DNA of 64,000 nt from DASQPA01 sp963757335 (GCA_963757335.1 CAVWRJ010000025.1:1116001-1180000); one strand, 5' to 3'; counted from the stretch's first letter, positions 26,502 to 36,269 are shown. The notes: generated by a model from the sequence alone, not told the origin. Translations and numbers: made by a program.

Positions 26502-29500
26502 ATGGCTCCCCGCGCACTGCGGATCGCCCTGCCCTGTGCACTCCTTCTCCTCGCCGCCGGCAGCGGTCCGGCGGCCTTCGCCCAACCCGCCCACCGCGTC
26601 GCGGACGTCAATACCAGCGCGAGCGGCTTCGCCGTCTACCCCTGGGGGGATGACGCGGTCACCGTCTCTGGCATCGCCTACTTCGTGGCGTCGGACGGCG
26701 TCGCCGGCACCGAGCTGTGGCGGAGCGACGGCACCGAGGCCGGCACCCGGCGGGTGAAGGACATCTGCCCGGGCTCCTGTCCGTCGAATCCGCTCCTCCT
26801 CACCGCCGTCGGCAGCGAGCTCTTCTTCAGCGCCGACGACGGTGCCCACGGGCACGAGCTGTGGAAGAGCGACGGCACCGAGGCCGGCACCCTCCTCGTC
26901 GCGGACCTCGCCCCCGGTCTTCTCGGCAGCAATCCGGCGACGCTCACCGAGTGGAACGGCCACCTCTTCTTCTCCGCCGACGACGGTGTTCACGGCCGCG
27001 AGCCGTGGGGGAGCGACGGCACCACCGCGGGTACGGTCCTCCTCGGCGACCTCCAGCCCGGAGCCGGCGCTTCCTCCCCGTGGCCCCTCGCCAGCCTGGG
27101 GGCGACCTTCTTCTTCTCCGCCGACGACGGGAGCCATGGTACCGAGCTGTGGAAGACCGACGGCACGGCCGCGGGTACCGCCTTCGTCAAGGACATCAAC
27201 CCGGGGAGCGGCTCCTCCCTCTCCTCCGGTTCCCCCTTCTTCCTCCCCAAGGCCGCGGCGGTCGGCGGCCAGCTCCTCTTCGCCGCCGACGACGGGACGC
27301 ACGGCAACGAGCTGTGGGCGAGCGACGGCACCGGCCCGGGCACCGTCCTCTTGGGCGATCTAGCGCCCGGCAGCGGCGCCTCCAGCCCCTTCGACTTCGT
27401 GGCGGCCGGAGCCCTCGTCTACTTCGAGGCCCAGGACCCCGTCCACGGGGCCGAGCTGTGGGCGAGCGACGGCACCCCCGGCGGGACCGCCATGGTCAAG
27501 GACATCCAACTCGGGGCGGTCGGCTCCCTGCCCTGGGAGCTGACGGCGGTCGGCAGCCAGGTCTTCTTCTCCGCCGACGACGGCAGCCACGGCCGGGAGC
27601 TGTGGAAGAGCGACGGCACTCCCACCGGCACGGTCCTCGTCAAGGACATCAACCCCGGCGCGGGCAGCAGCCTCTCGCTGTTCATTCCGAGGGGCTTGAC
27701 GGCCGGCTCGAACCGGCTCTTCCTCTTTGCCGACGACGGCGTCCACGGTCCCGAGCCGTGGGGGAGCGACGGCTCGGACGCCGGCACGATCCTCCTCGCC
27801 GACCTGAACCCGGGTTCCGTGGGCTCGTTCATCGGCGCCACCTTCGGCCTCTACCGGAACACCTTCGCCTCCGGCCGCTGGTTCTTCCCCGCCTATGCGC
27901 CGGCGACCGGGGCGGAGATGTTCGTCAGCGACGGGACCCCCGCCGGCACGGCGCTCCTCACCCAGATCAACCATCAGTCCTCGGCTTTCAACTTCAATTT
28001 CGGTTTCCTCGGGGGGAGCCTGGCACCGGGTAGCCTGGCCGACCTCGGCGGCACTCTCGTCTTCCAGGCGACGGACGGGGTGAGCGGTGCGGAGCTGTGG
28101 AAGAGCGACGGCACCGCCGCTGGGACGGCGCAGGTGGCGGATCTCCTGCCGGGGGCCGGCGACTCCTTCCCGAACGGCCTGACGGCCTTCGACGGTGCCC
28201 TCTTCTTCACCACCCAGAGCGGCACGAACGACGGGCTGTGGAAGACGGACGGCACCACCGCCGGCACCGTGCAGGTGGCCGCGGTGGCCGTCACCAACTT
28301 GCGGGCGCTCGGCGGTACCCTGTTCTTCAACGGCAACGCCGGCGCGAGCGGGGCCGAGCTGTGGAAGAGCGACGGCACGACCGCCGGAACCATCCTCGTC
28401 AAGGACATCTCCCCCGGCGCCGCCTCGTCCGACCCCTATGAGTTGACCGCGCTCGGCTCGACCCTCCTCTTCGGTGCCAACAGTCCGGCGGGGGCCGAGC
28501 TCTGGAGCTCGGACGGCACGACCGCCGGCACCGTCCTCGTCCGGGCCTTCCACTCCGGCTTTCCCACCGGGCTGACCGCCGCCGGGGCACGCCTCTTCTT
28601 CTCTGCCGACGACGGCACGGCGGGACGCGAGCTGTGGGCGACGGACGGCACTGGGCCCGGCACCTACCGGGTCAAGGATCTCTGCCCGGGCGCCTGCCCG
28701 TCGAACCCCACCGTCCTGACCGCCCTCGGCAGCGAGCTCTTCTTCAGCGCCGACGACGGCGGCGCTGGCGGCGCTGGCGGCCATGGCGGCGAGCTGTGGA
28801 AGAGCGACGGCACCGACGCCGGGACCGTCCTCGTGAAAGACATCTTTCCCGGCTCGCGCTCGTCGGAGATCACCGGGCTGACCGCCGCCGGGGACCGCCT
28901 CTACTTCGTGGCCGACGACGGGGTGCACGGCCGCGAGCTCTGGGTGAGCGACGGCACCGATGCCGGCACTCACCTGGTGGCCGACCTCCTCCCCGGACCC
29001 GGTTCTTCGCTCCCCCAGGATCTCCACGCCGTGGGCCAACGCCTCGTCTTCTCGGCCTACGACGGCGTCCACGGCCGCGAGCTCTGGAAGACCAACGGCA
29101 CCGCGGCAGGGACGATGCTCCTCAAGGACATCAACCCCGGTCCGGAGTCCTCTTCCCCCACCGCTTTCACCGAGTCGGGTGGCAACCTCTACTTCGTGGC
29201 CGACGACGGGACCACCGGTTTCGAGCTCTGGGCGCTCCCCCTCTCCGCGGTCGCCGACTCCCTCGACTTCTATACCGTCGCCCCCTGCCGGATCGCCGAT
29301 ACGCGCGGGGGCGCCCCTATGACCTCGGGGGTCGTCCGCACCTTCGTCCTCGCCGGCAGCTGTGGCATTCCGGCCGCGGCACGGGCGGTGGCCGCCAACC
29401 TGACCGTCGTCCAGCCTGGCGGGCAGGGCTTCCTCCGGGTCTATCCGAGCGCCGGCACCGTCCCCATGACGAGCGTCGTCAACGTCAACCCCGGGGGGAC

Positions 29501-29630
29501 GCGGACGAACAACGCCCTCCTCACCCTCGCGGGCGGCAGCGTCGACGCCTTCTTCTCCTTCGCCGGGGGTGGCGGTAGCGGCGGCATTGGAGCGGATCTC
29601 GTCGTCGACGTCATGGGGTACTTCCAGTAA
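26502..29630 (+). CDS. Secreted ELWxSDGT-repeat protein with C-terminal APCRIADTR domain
   Basis: The 1042-residue exported protein starts at the ATG with AAGGAGG six bases upstream, and a longer in-frame start at 26469 lacks a signal-like N-terminus. A signal peptide (about 1-27, ending in AFA) is followed by about 19 repeats of about 47 residues, each with FFSADDGxHGxELWKSDGTxAGTxLVKDI-type strands (the ELWxxDGT hyalin-like repeat), which probably form a beta-propeller. The last 110 residues (VAPCRIADTRGG, SCGIPAAARAVAANLTV, VMGYFQ) are a distinct domain frequent at C-termini of exported acidobacterial proteins. It is probably surface-bound. Confidence 0.85.
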   Translation: MAPRALRIALPCALLLLAAGSGPAAFAQPAHRVADVNTSASGFAVYPWGDDAVTVSGIAYFVASDGVAGTELWRSDGTEAGTRRVKDICPGSCPSNPLLLTAVGSELFFSADDGAHGHELWKSDGTEAGTLLVADLAPGLLGSNPATLTEWNGHLFFSADDGVHGREPWGSDGTTAGTVLLGDLQPGAGASSPWPLASLGATFFFSADDGSHGTELWKTDGTAAGTAFVKDINPGSGSSLSSGSPFFLPKAAAVGGQLLFAADDGTHGNELWASDGTGPGTVLLGDLAPGSGASSPFDFVAAGALVYFEAQDPVHGAELWASDGTPGGTAMVKDIQLGAVGSLPWELTAVGSQVFFSADDGSHGRELWKSDGTPTGTVLVKDINPGAGSSLSLFIPRGLTAGSNRLFLFADDGVHGPEPWGSDGSDAGTILLADLNPGSVGSFIGATFGLYRNTFASGRWFFPAYAPATGAEMFVSDGTPAGTALLTQINHQSSAFNFNFGFLGGSLAPGSLADLGGTLVFQATDGVSGAELWKSDGTAAGTAQVADLLPGAGDSFPNGLTAFDGALFFTTQSGTNDGLWKTDGTTAGTVQVAAVAVTNLRALGGTLFFNGNAGASGAELWKSDGTTAGTILVKDISPGAASSDPYELTALGSTLLFGANSPAGAELWSSDGTTAGTVLVRAFHSGFPTGLTAAGARLFFSADDGTAGRELWATDGTGPGTYRVKDLCPGACPSNPTVLTALGSELFFSADDGGAGGAGGHGGELWKSDGTDAGTVLVKDIFPGSRSSEITGLTAAGDRLYFVADDGVHGRELWVSDGTDAGTHLVADLLPGPGSSLPQDLHAVGQRLVFSAYDGVHGRELWKTNGTAAGTMLLKDINPGPESSSPTAFTESGGNLYFVADDGTTGFELWALPLSAVADSLDFYTVAPCRIADTRGGAPMTSGVVRTFVLAGSCGIPAAARAVAANLTVVQPGGQGFLRVYPSAGTVPMTSVVNVNPGGTRTNNALLTLAGGSVDAFFSFAGGGGSGGIGADLVVDVMGYFQ

Positions 29631-29709
29631 GACCTCCGTGGCTTGCTAGAATCAGCCGACGGGCGGCGCTCTGCCGTTCTTTCTCAACGATGACCGGAAA
29701 GGAGCCCAG

Positions 29710-31656
29710 GTGAAACGGACCCTTCTGCCCCTCCTCGTGGTCTTCGCGCTCACCGCCCTGCCGGCGCGCGGCGAGGAGGCCAGGGACCTCCTCACCTTCC
29801 TCGACGCCGGCAAGAGCGCCGGGGTCTCCGGGGTCGCCGCCGAGCGGCAGGTGCAGGTCGACCTCGGTGCCCTCGCCGGCAGCCCGCGGCTCGAGCTGCT
29901 CGACGGGACGGTCTACGAGACCCGGCAGACCGGCACCGAGCGCCGCGGCAGCGCCGACTTCACCTGGCGCGGCAAGGTGCTGCTGGCAGGCAAGGAGGTC
30001 GGCCAGATGACGCTGACCGCGGTCGCCGGGCGGACCGCGGCGACGATCACCGTGCCCTCCGGGCTCTACCAGATCGAGCCCCGGTCCGGCGGCGGGGAGC
30101 GCCTGGTCGAGATCGACGAGGCCGCCCTCTCCCGCTGCCACGGCGGCGTCTCGCCGCACGTCGTGGGCGGCGGCCTGCCGCTGCCGAAGTGGGGCAAGGC
30201 GGCGGCCGGCGCGGCCTCGACACCCTCGACCGTCGACGTCCTCGTGTTCTACACCCATCCCGTGCTCCTCGACCTGGACACTGTCGACGCGGTCAAGGCG
30301 GTCGTCCAGGACTCGATCGACATGGCCAACACCGCCTATCAGAACAGCCAGATCAATGCCCGCCTCCGCCTGGTCGGCCTCGAGGAGCTCACCAATTTTC
30401 CCGTGGAGAACGCCGGCCAGTCCGAGGACGAGCTCGTCGCCTTCCAGGCCGACCCAGGGGTTGCCGCGCTCCGCCGCAAGGTCGGAGCGGACGTCGTGTC
30501 GCTCGTCGTCGAGGCGATGAACGACGCCTGCGGGATCGGGTACGAGATGGACAAGGACGGCCTGGGACCCGGCTTCGCTCCCTACGCCTACTCGGTGATC
30601 CGGCGGCTCTGCGGCCATCTCACCCTGGCCCATGAGATCGGGCACAATATGGGCTGTGCGCACGATCCGGACAACGCGGGGGTGACCCCCGCCGAGACCT
30701 CCTTCCCCTACTCCTTCGGGCACGGCGTCGACCTCCAGTTCCACACCGTGATGGCCTATCCGGGCGTCTGCGCCAACCACTGTCCCGAGGTCCCGAACTT
30801 CTCGAACCCGGACGTCGAGTACAACGGCTTTGCCACCGGCATCCCCAATCAGCGCGACAACCACCGCACGATCGAGAACACCCGCGCCCTGGTGGCGAGC
30901 TTCGGCGGCAGCGGCCCCACGACCTCCTGCCGGCCGGGCGCCGACACCCTCTGCCTGCTCGGCAAGCGCTTCCAGGTCCAGCTCACCTGGGAAAACCAGT
31001 ACGATGGCTCGCACGGCGTGGGGAAGGCGATCCCGCGCACCGACCTCGCCGGCTTCTTCACCTTCGGCGATCCTGGCAACGTCGAGCTGATGATCAAGGT
31101 GCTCGACTTCGGGGACGTCGTCAAGGTCTTCTACGGCGAGCTGACCGACCTCCACTTCACCCTCACCGTGTCGGATACCAAAACCGGCAACGTCAACACC
31201 TACTCGAACACCGCGGGCAACTGCGGCACAATCGACCAGACAGCCTTTGAGAGCAGCACGGGTTCGAGCAGCACGGGCAGTACCCTCCTCGACCGGGCGC
31301 TCTTCCCCGCCGCCGCGGCGAGCGGCTCCTGCCGGCCCGGGCCGAACACCCTCTGCCTGGGGAACGGCCGCTTCGCGCTGAGCGTCGACTGGGCGAACCC
31401 CGGGAACGGCACCAGCGGCGCAGGGGGAGCCGTGCCGCTCTCGGCCTTGACCGGGGCCTTCTACTTCACCGACGCGAGCAACCTGGAGCTCCTCGCCAAG
31501 GTGCTCGACTTCGGCGACCGCATCGCCTTCTTCTACGGCACCCTTTCCGACCTCGAGTACATCCTCTCAGTCCGCGACACGGTGAGCGGGACGGTCAAGA
31601 CCTACCACAACGCCGCCGGCAACTTCTGCGGAGGGCTCGATAACCACGCCTTCTGA
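29710..31656 (+). CDS. Secreted zinc metalloprotease, M12B reprolysin-like
   Basis: The 648-residue protein begins at a GTG after GGAGCCCAG. The signal peptide is 1-20 (ends PARGEE). A propeptide region is followed by a catalytic domain with HEIGHNMGCAH at 308-318 (HExxHxxGxxH zinc site), and a Met-turn in HTVMAYPG (about 341-348). Two C-terminal modules of about 110 residues each start SCRPGADTLCLLGKRFQVQL and SCRPGPNTLCLGNGRFALSV; they look like duplicated beta-sandwich domains ending in NVNTYSNTAGN and VKTYHNAAGN. It is probably secreted and may cleave surface or exogenous protein. Confidence 0.88.
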   Translation: MKRTLLPLLVVFALTALPARGEEARDLLTFLDAGKSAGVSGVAAERQVQVDLGALAGSPRLELLDGTVYETRQTGTERRGSADFTWRGKVLLAGKEVGQMTLTAVAGRTAATITVPSGLYQIEPRSGGGERLVEIDEAALSRCHGGVSPHVVGGGLPLPKWGKAAAGAASTPSTVDVLVFYTHPVLLDLDTVDAVKAVVQDSIDMANTAYQNSQINARLRLVGLEELTNFPVENAGQSEDELVAFQADPGVAALRRKVGADVVSLVVEAMNDACGIGYEMDKDGLGPGFAPYAYSVIRRLCGHLTLAHEIGHNMGCAHDPDNAGVTPAETSFPYSFGHGVDLQFHTVMAYPGVCANHCPEVPNFSNPDVEYNGFATGIPNQRDNHRTIENTRALVASFGGSGPTTSCRPGADTLCLLGKRFQVQLTWENQYDGSHGVGKAIPRTDLAGFFTFGDPGNVELMIKVLDFGDVVKVFYGELTDLHFTLTVSDTKTGNVNTYSNTAGNCGTIDQTAFESSTGSSSTGSTLLDRALFPAAAASGSCRPGPNTLCLGNGRFALSVDWANPGNGTSGAGGAVPLSALTGAFYFTDASNLELLAKVLDFGDRIAFFYGTLSDLEYILSVRDTVSGTVKTYHNAAGNFCGGLDNHAF

Positions 31657-31661
31657 GGTCC

Positions 31662-32171
31662 GTGACGTCCGCGACATCCGCAATTCGCGGCGGAAGCGGG
31701 CGGACCGTCGCCCGGCTGGCCCTCGGCCTCTTCGCGCTCTATCTGGCGCTCGCCGTGCCGCTGGCTTTCTCGACCGCCTTTACCCGCCTCGCCGAGGGTC
31801 TGCCTCACCTCGGCGAAGACCCGCCGACGGCGCGGCGGCGGGTCTTCGGCACCCCCTACGCCGAGGCGATCGAAGGGATCCGCCGCGCGCTCCCGCCCGG
31901 CTACGTCTACGTGCTGATCAACGCCGACGACCAGGACGACGGGCTGCCGCTCTGGGTCCGCTACGACCTGGCGCCGCACCGGGCGATCTACCTCGGCCGC
32001 CTGTCGAAGCTGCCGCCCAACGTCCGCCGGGCCTTCCCGCGCGGCGGGCAGCCGGTCGTCCTCACCTACGGCGCCAAGGAGCCGCCCCGGTTGATCGATC
32101 GCGCCGACTTCCTGGACTGGTTCGAGACCCCGGGCCGGACGGGCCTGCCGAAGACAGCGGGAGAGAGGTGA
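31662..32171 (+). CDS. Conserved-type membrane-anchored protein upstream of a GT-C gene
   Basis: 169 residues from a GTG at 31662, five bases after the protease stop. One transmembrane helix (about 16-36: ARLALGLFALYLALAVPLAF) precedes a periplasmic domain (FGTPYAEAIEGIRRALPPGY...YLGRLSKLPPNVRR). The stop (TGA) overlaps the ATG of the GT-C gene as TGATG, so the two are coupled and probably act together. I recognise no family. A short periplasmic partner of a GT-C transferase is an inference from position only. Confidence 0.6.
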   Translation: MTSATSAIRGGSGRTVARLALGLFALYLALAVPLAFSTAFTRLAEGLPHLGEDPPTARRRVFGTPYAEAIEGIRRALPPGYVYVLINADDQDDGLPLWVRYDLAPHRAIYLGRLSKLPPNVRRAFPRGGQPVVLTYGAKEPPRLIDRADFLDWFETPGRTGLPKTAGER

Positions 32172-33727
32172 TGCTGCAGCGCCGTCCTCGCCGAGCTGGG
32201 CGCCGGCCTGGGGAGCGTCGCGCTCTTCACCGCCGCCGGCGCCGGCTTAGTCGAGCTCCTCGGCCTCCGCCGGCTCTCCATCGGCCCCCGGCTCGCCTAT
32301 GCCTACCTCCTGGGGGTCGCCTGGGTGGCGGGGGGGCTCTACGCCGGCTCCCATCTCTTCCAGCTCCCCTTGAACCGGACGAGCACCCTCGTCCTCGCCG
32401 CGATCCCCATTGTCGCCAGTATCGCCAGCATCGTCAGCCTCGGCCGCTACGGGCTCCGTTCGATCCTGCGGGCCGGCTCCTTCGGGCGCTTCGCGCAGCC
32501 AGTCGCCGGCCCGCGGAATCCAACCGAGCCCGTACCCCCCATCCGGGCCCGGTCCTTCCGCCGGGGACGGCCGCCCCTCGCCGTGATCCTCGCCGTGGCA
32601 CTTGGGGACGGCGGTCACCCTCGGCCTTCTCGTCGAGGCGCTCGCCAGCCCGCTCACCGACTGGGACGGGCGGATGACCTGGGCCTCCCAGGCGCGCTAC
32701 CTGCGGGCCGCGGGGACGGTCGACGCCCCGGTGCTCCAGAAGGACAAGTGGTACATCACCCATCCGCAGTATCCCGTCCTCCTGCCGGTCGCCCAGGTGG
32801 CGGTGCTCGAGGTCTTCGACGCCGGCCCGGACGAGCAGCCGTTCCGGCCCCTCTACGCCGCCTTCTTCCCCGCTCTCCTCCTCGTCCTCTACGACGGTGC
32901 CAGGCGCTCGGTGGGGCGGCGGGCCGCCGGCTGGGCGGTGCTCGCCGCCGCCGTCGCCCCCTTCCTCGCCGCCGGCGAGGGCGGGGCGGCCGGCGGCTAC
33001 AGCGACGTCCCCCTGGCCTGCTTCTACGGCGCCGCCCTCCTCCTGCTCCTCCGCCCCCGGCCGCGCTGGGGGGAGGGGATCGCGGCCGGGCTCCTCCTGG
33101 GGGCCGCCGCGCTCTCGAAAAACGAAGGGTCGCTCCTCGCCGGCTTCGCCCTCGCCGCTGCCGCCTGGGCCGCCCTCCGCCGAGGCCCCCGGCGCCGGCT
33201 GGCAACGTTGGAGAAGTTGGCGCCGGTCGCCCTCGCGGCCGTCCTCGTCCTCTCCGCGGTCCTCCTCTTCTTCTCCTGGCGCTCTCGAGATCCCCAACCG
33301 CCACGACGAGGGCTACGAGAAATTCGGCGTCGCCGCGCTCTGGCCGGCGGCGGTCACCCGCATCCCCATGCTCCTGCCGACCGTCCTCTCCTGCTTTTCC
33401 TCCTGGAGCCACTGGACGATCCTCTGGTGGGTGGCCCCGGTCGTCCTCGCCGCCGGCCACCGGGGCTTGAGAAGACGGCTGGCGCCGCCCGTGGCCCTCG
33501 CCTGGCTGGCACCCCTGATGATCGCCTGGGGTGCCTACTCGGTCCACACCCAACCCTTCTATCTGGTGACGGTGACCTGGGACCGGATGCTGATCCAGGG
33601 ATCGATCCCCTTCTTCCTCCTCTTCGCCATGGCGCTCCGCCGCCTCACCGCGGACGCCCGGGTGCGGCGAGCGAGCCTGGCTCTCCCTGCCGACCGGCAG
33701 GTCGAGCCCACATCGGGATCTGCTTAG
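32171..33727 (+). CDS. GT-C family membrane glycosyltransferase (three frameshifts, contains repeat copy C)
   Basis: Polytopic transferase of about 518 codons. Identifiable segments in alternating frames: N-terminal helices (AVLAELGAGLGSVALFTAAG, AYLLGVAWVAGG); a helix AVTLGLLVEALASPLTDWDG with the acidic D-x-D pair that acts as catalytic base; THPQYPVLLPVAQV; further helices; and a C-terminal helix near LLFAMALRRL. Breaks are near 32180, 32605 and 33285. Bases 32447-32535 are a palindromic element that stays open in this frame and would add about 30 residues in a cytoplasmic loop. Family features match the dolichol/polyprenyl-phosphate-sugar GT-C group. The sugar and acceptor are unknown. 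Its stop overlaps that of the convergent patatin gene by 4 bp. Confidence 0.75.
32447..32535 (-). repeat. Dispersed palindromic element, copy C (inverted orientation)
   Basis: On the minus strand, GCGGGCCGGC and GCCGGCCCGC form a perfect 10-bp inner stem flanking GACTGGCTGCGCGAAGCGCC, and the outer arms GTACGGGCTCGGTTGGATTCC/GGATCGAACGGAGCCCG (described in parts) pair again. The element lies inside the GT-C reading frame. Confidence 0.75.
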
Positions 33728-35016
33728 GAAAGGCGCTCGCCGACCAGGCGGTCGAGGCGGGTCAAGGCGTCGTCCAGGCGGTGGACGACCGCCTGGCCGG
33801 GCGTCTGCCGGGGACGGACCGGCCGGCTCTTCTGCTTGCCGGCCTTCCCGGTTTTCCCGGCCTTCGGGGCACCGACTCGGTGCCAGAGATCGCGCTCTCC
33901 CATCAGCACGTCCCGGCGGAGGGTGAGGCCGTGGCGGGCGAGGACCGGGGCGAGCTCGTCGAAGCGGGCGAGGAGGGTCTCGCGGGTGGCCTGGTAGGCG
34001 TGCTCGCAGACCTCGATGCGCTCGTCGAAGCCGAAGATGTTGGTGAAGAACATCCGATAGTCATGGCGCTCGGGTTCGAGCAGCACCACGTCGGCACCGC
34101 GATAGCGGGTCTCGTAGGCCGCCATCCCGACCTCCATCCGGGAGTGGATGAGAGTCCGGAAGGTCTGCACCAGGACCGTCGGGAGACCGCGGTCGAGGAG
34201 GGTGCCGCGCGGCAGCACCCCCTGCTCGATAGCGCGCACGGTATCGATCGGGACGATGGGATTGACGCAGAGCACGAGCTCCGCCCCCTTCTCCAGGGCG
34301 ACCGAGGCGTGGACCGTCTTCAAGAGAATCCCGTCGACGTAGTGGCGCCCGTCGATCTCGACCGGCGGGTAGAGGCCGGGGAGGGCGGCGCTCGCCTGTA
34401 CGGCGCGCGAGATGGGAACGTCGTCGAGGCCCGCCTCGCCGAAGCGCACGGCGACACCGGAGTCGAGGTCCGTCGCCACGACGACGAGCGGCCGCCGGAG
34501 CTGCCGGAAGTCGTCGGTCCGCCCGGGCTGGGTGAAGATCTCCTCCAGGTACTCGCGGATCGGCTCGTTGTCGAAAAAGCCGACCGGCAGGGCCTGGGTC
34601 AGGCGGGTGAAGGATTCGAGGAGAGTGTAGGAGCCGAAGCGGGAGAGGTAGTCCCAGAGGGCGCTCCCGAGGAGGACCGGGAGGGCCCAGGCGCCGCGCT
34701 TCATCGCCTGGAAGGCGGGCTGAAGGAAGGTGTCGGCGACGAAGGGGGGCTCGCCCGGCTCGGCTCCGGCGAGGATGCGGCACATCTGGGCCGGGGTGAT
34801 GCCGTTGGCCAGGCAGGCCGCGAGCACGGCCCCCGAGCTCACCCCGACGTAGATCGCGAGGTCGTTGAGCCGGCCGCCGCCCAGCGCCTCGTCGAGGGCA
34901 TAGAGGGCGCCGATCTCGTACACCGCGCCCTCGGGCGCGCCCCCGGCGAGCGCCAGGCCGATCCGCGGGGACCGGCCGGCGCCCGCCGGGGCGGGTAGAT
35001 CCGGGGTTTCGTCCAC
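33724..35016 (-). CDS. Patatin-like phospholipase
   Basis: Predicted lipid acyl hydrolase of 430 residues with a Ser-Asp dyad. The oxyanion-hole glycines are GGAPEG (25-30), a variant of the usual GGGxRG. The nucleophile is Ser60 in GVSSG (58-62), and the catalytic Asp lies in HYVDGILLKT (the D-G-[GA] motif, about 222-230). The C-terminal third (about 330-430) is helical and basic, with no recognised domain. It starts 7 bp downstream of the phasin stop, so it may be co-transcribed with phasin and phaR. A role in mobilising storage lipid or polyhydroxyalkanoate granules would fit but is inferred. Confidence 0.8.
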   Translation of the reverse strand: MDETPDLPAPAGAGRSPRIGLALAGGAPEGAVYEIGALYALDEALGGGRLNDLAIYVGVSSGAVLAACLANGITPAQMCRILAGAEPGEPPFVADTFLQPAFQAMKRGAWALPVLLGSALWDYLSRFGSYTLLESFTRLTQALPVGFFDNEPIREYLEEIFTQPGRTDDFRQLRRPLVVVATDLDSGVAVRFGEAGLDDVPISRAVQASAALPGLYPPVEIDGRHYVDGILLKTVHASVALEKGAELVLCVNPIVPIDTVRAIEQGVLPRGTLLDRGLPTVLVQTFRTLIHSRMEVGMAAYETRYRGADVVLLEPERHDYRMFFTNIFGFDERIEVCEHAYQATRETLLARFDELAPVLARHGLTLRRDVLMGERDLWHRVGAPKAGKTGKAGKQKSRPVRPRQTPGQAVVHRLDDALTRLDRLVGERLS

Positions 35017-35023
35017 CGTTTTC

Positions 35024-35509
35024 TTACGCTTCGGAGAACGGCTCCCCCGCCGGGGTGACGATGACCGGGGTCGGCACTGCCGATGCCGACGAGGTCGAAG
35101 CGGTGGCGCCCGCGGGGGTCACCCGGGGCTTCAGCTGCTCGACCTTGGCGTTCAGCTCCTCGATCTTCTGAGTCAGGTTGCGGATCTCTTCGCGGGTCGG
35201 CACGCCCAGCCGGTGGAGGGCCGAGGTTACGGTCTCGTCGACCTTGTCGCCCAAGCCCGACCAGGCGTTCCCGGTCTGGTTCTTGACGTCCTCGAACTTG
35301 GCTTTCGCCTGCTCCTTGACGTCGGCGGCGGCGTCCTTGCCGCGCGACTCGACGTCCTTGCCGCGCTCGACCAGCCGGCTGAACACCTTCGACCCCTCCG
35401 CTTCCGCGGTGGCCAGGGCTCCCAGGCCGGCGAGCCAGATCCGGTGTGCCGACTCCATCAGATCGTCCTGCAGCTTCTTGTCCCGACTACCGGTCGTGTT
35501 GTCGTCCAT
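35024..35509 (-). CDS. Phasin family protein (polyhydroxyalkanoate granule-associated)
   Basis: 161-residue amphipathic helical protein. Residues 10-40 (DDLMESAHRIWLAGLGALAT) match the PhaF/PhaI phasin start, with the AEAEGSKVFSRLVERGK segment after it. A Lys/Ala-rich amphipathic central helix and a Leu-zipper-like segment (about 103-125) lead to a Pro/Thr/Ala tail. Phasins coat PHA granules. Next to phaR this is consistent, although no PHA synthase is in the window. Confidence 0.78.
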   Translation of the reverse strand: MDDNTTGSRDKKLQDDLMESAHRIWLAGLGALATAEAEGSKVFSRLVERGKDVESRGKDAAADVKEQAKAKFEDVKNQTGNAWSGLGDKVDETVTSALHRLGVPTREEIRNLTQKIEELNAKVEQLKPRVTPAGATASTSSASAVPTPVIVTPAGEPFSEA

Positions 35510-35644
35510 GTGCTCATCCCTTCTTCTGCGCGGAAATCGCGCCTTCGTCGTGACGCCCTTGGGCGGTGGCCCTCAGGCGAGCTCGTCGATTCTTTGACAG
35601 TGCCTCCGCATCGCCTCCGCATCGATTGCGCGCATCGATCCCGA

Positions 35645-36121
35645 TCACTCCTTGTCGAGCGGAGAGGAGGGGAGGATGATCCGGTGCGGGCCCGCGGGCT
35701 CGGTGGCCGGAGCCGCGGTCTCCAGCTCGGAGAGCGACGCTTCGAGCTGTTCCAAGCGGGTGCGCAGGCCGGACATCTCCTCGCGCGCCCGGCGCACCGG
35801 GGCGAGGCGGTCGAGCGACACCTGGACCAGGCGGTCGACCCCCTGTTGGAGCTGCTCCTTGCCGTTGCTGACCGCCCGCTCCCCCATCCGCACCAGCTCG
35901 TGCAGCAGCTCGCTGGGGAGAAACGCCGTCCCCTTGCGGCCCTCGTCGAGGATGATCTGCGTCAGGGTCTGCGAGGTGACGTCGGTCCCGGTGGCGTTGT
36001 CGACCACCTTGACCTCCTGTCCCCCGCGCACCCATCCCGCGATCTCTTCCAGCGAGACGTACCGGCTCTCCTCAGTGTCGTAGAGCTTGCGGCTCTCGTA
36101 TCGCTTGATGAGTCGAATCAT
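35645..36121 (-). CDS. phaR: PHB/PHA accumulation regulator DNA-binding domain protein
   Basis: 158-residue regulator. It opens with MIRLIKRYESRKLYDTEESR and continues VSLEEIAGWVRGGQEVKVVDN, the PHB_acc_N DNA-binding domain, followed by the accumulation region ending with a coiled-coil (LRTRLEQLEASLSELE, about 118-135). PhaR binds both DNA and granules and represses phasin expression. The ATG at 36121 is preferred because GAGGAG precedes it. The phasin gene 135 bp downstream is the expected target. The upstream region contains the unusual repeat array. Confidence 0.88.
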   Translation of the reverse strand: MIRLIKRYESRKLYDTEESRYVSLEEIAGWVRGGQEVKVVDNATGTDVTSQTLTQIILDEGRKGTAFLPSELLHELVRMGERAVSNGKEQLQQGVDRLVQVSLDRLAPVRRAREEMSGLRTRLEQLEASLSELETAAPATEPAGPHRIILPSSPLDKE

Positions 36122-36269
36122 GAAGTCTCCTCGCTCGTCGCCGAGGCGGGTTTTCCCGTTCTCGGCAGAGTGAAAATACCGCACTGCGGCATGATTGTCA
36201 AGCACTCTGCGCCGCGGCGCGGCATGGCAGTCCCGTACCCGCCGTCCTCCCCGGCCGCCGACGCCGCCT

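Noticed and set aside
32602..34998. A 798-residue plus-strand frame continuing across the patatin gene
   Set aside because: Only its first part matches the GT-C gene. After the break it is Arg/Gly/Ala-rich shadow sequence antisense to patatin.
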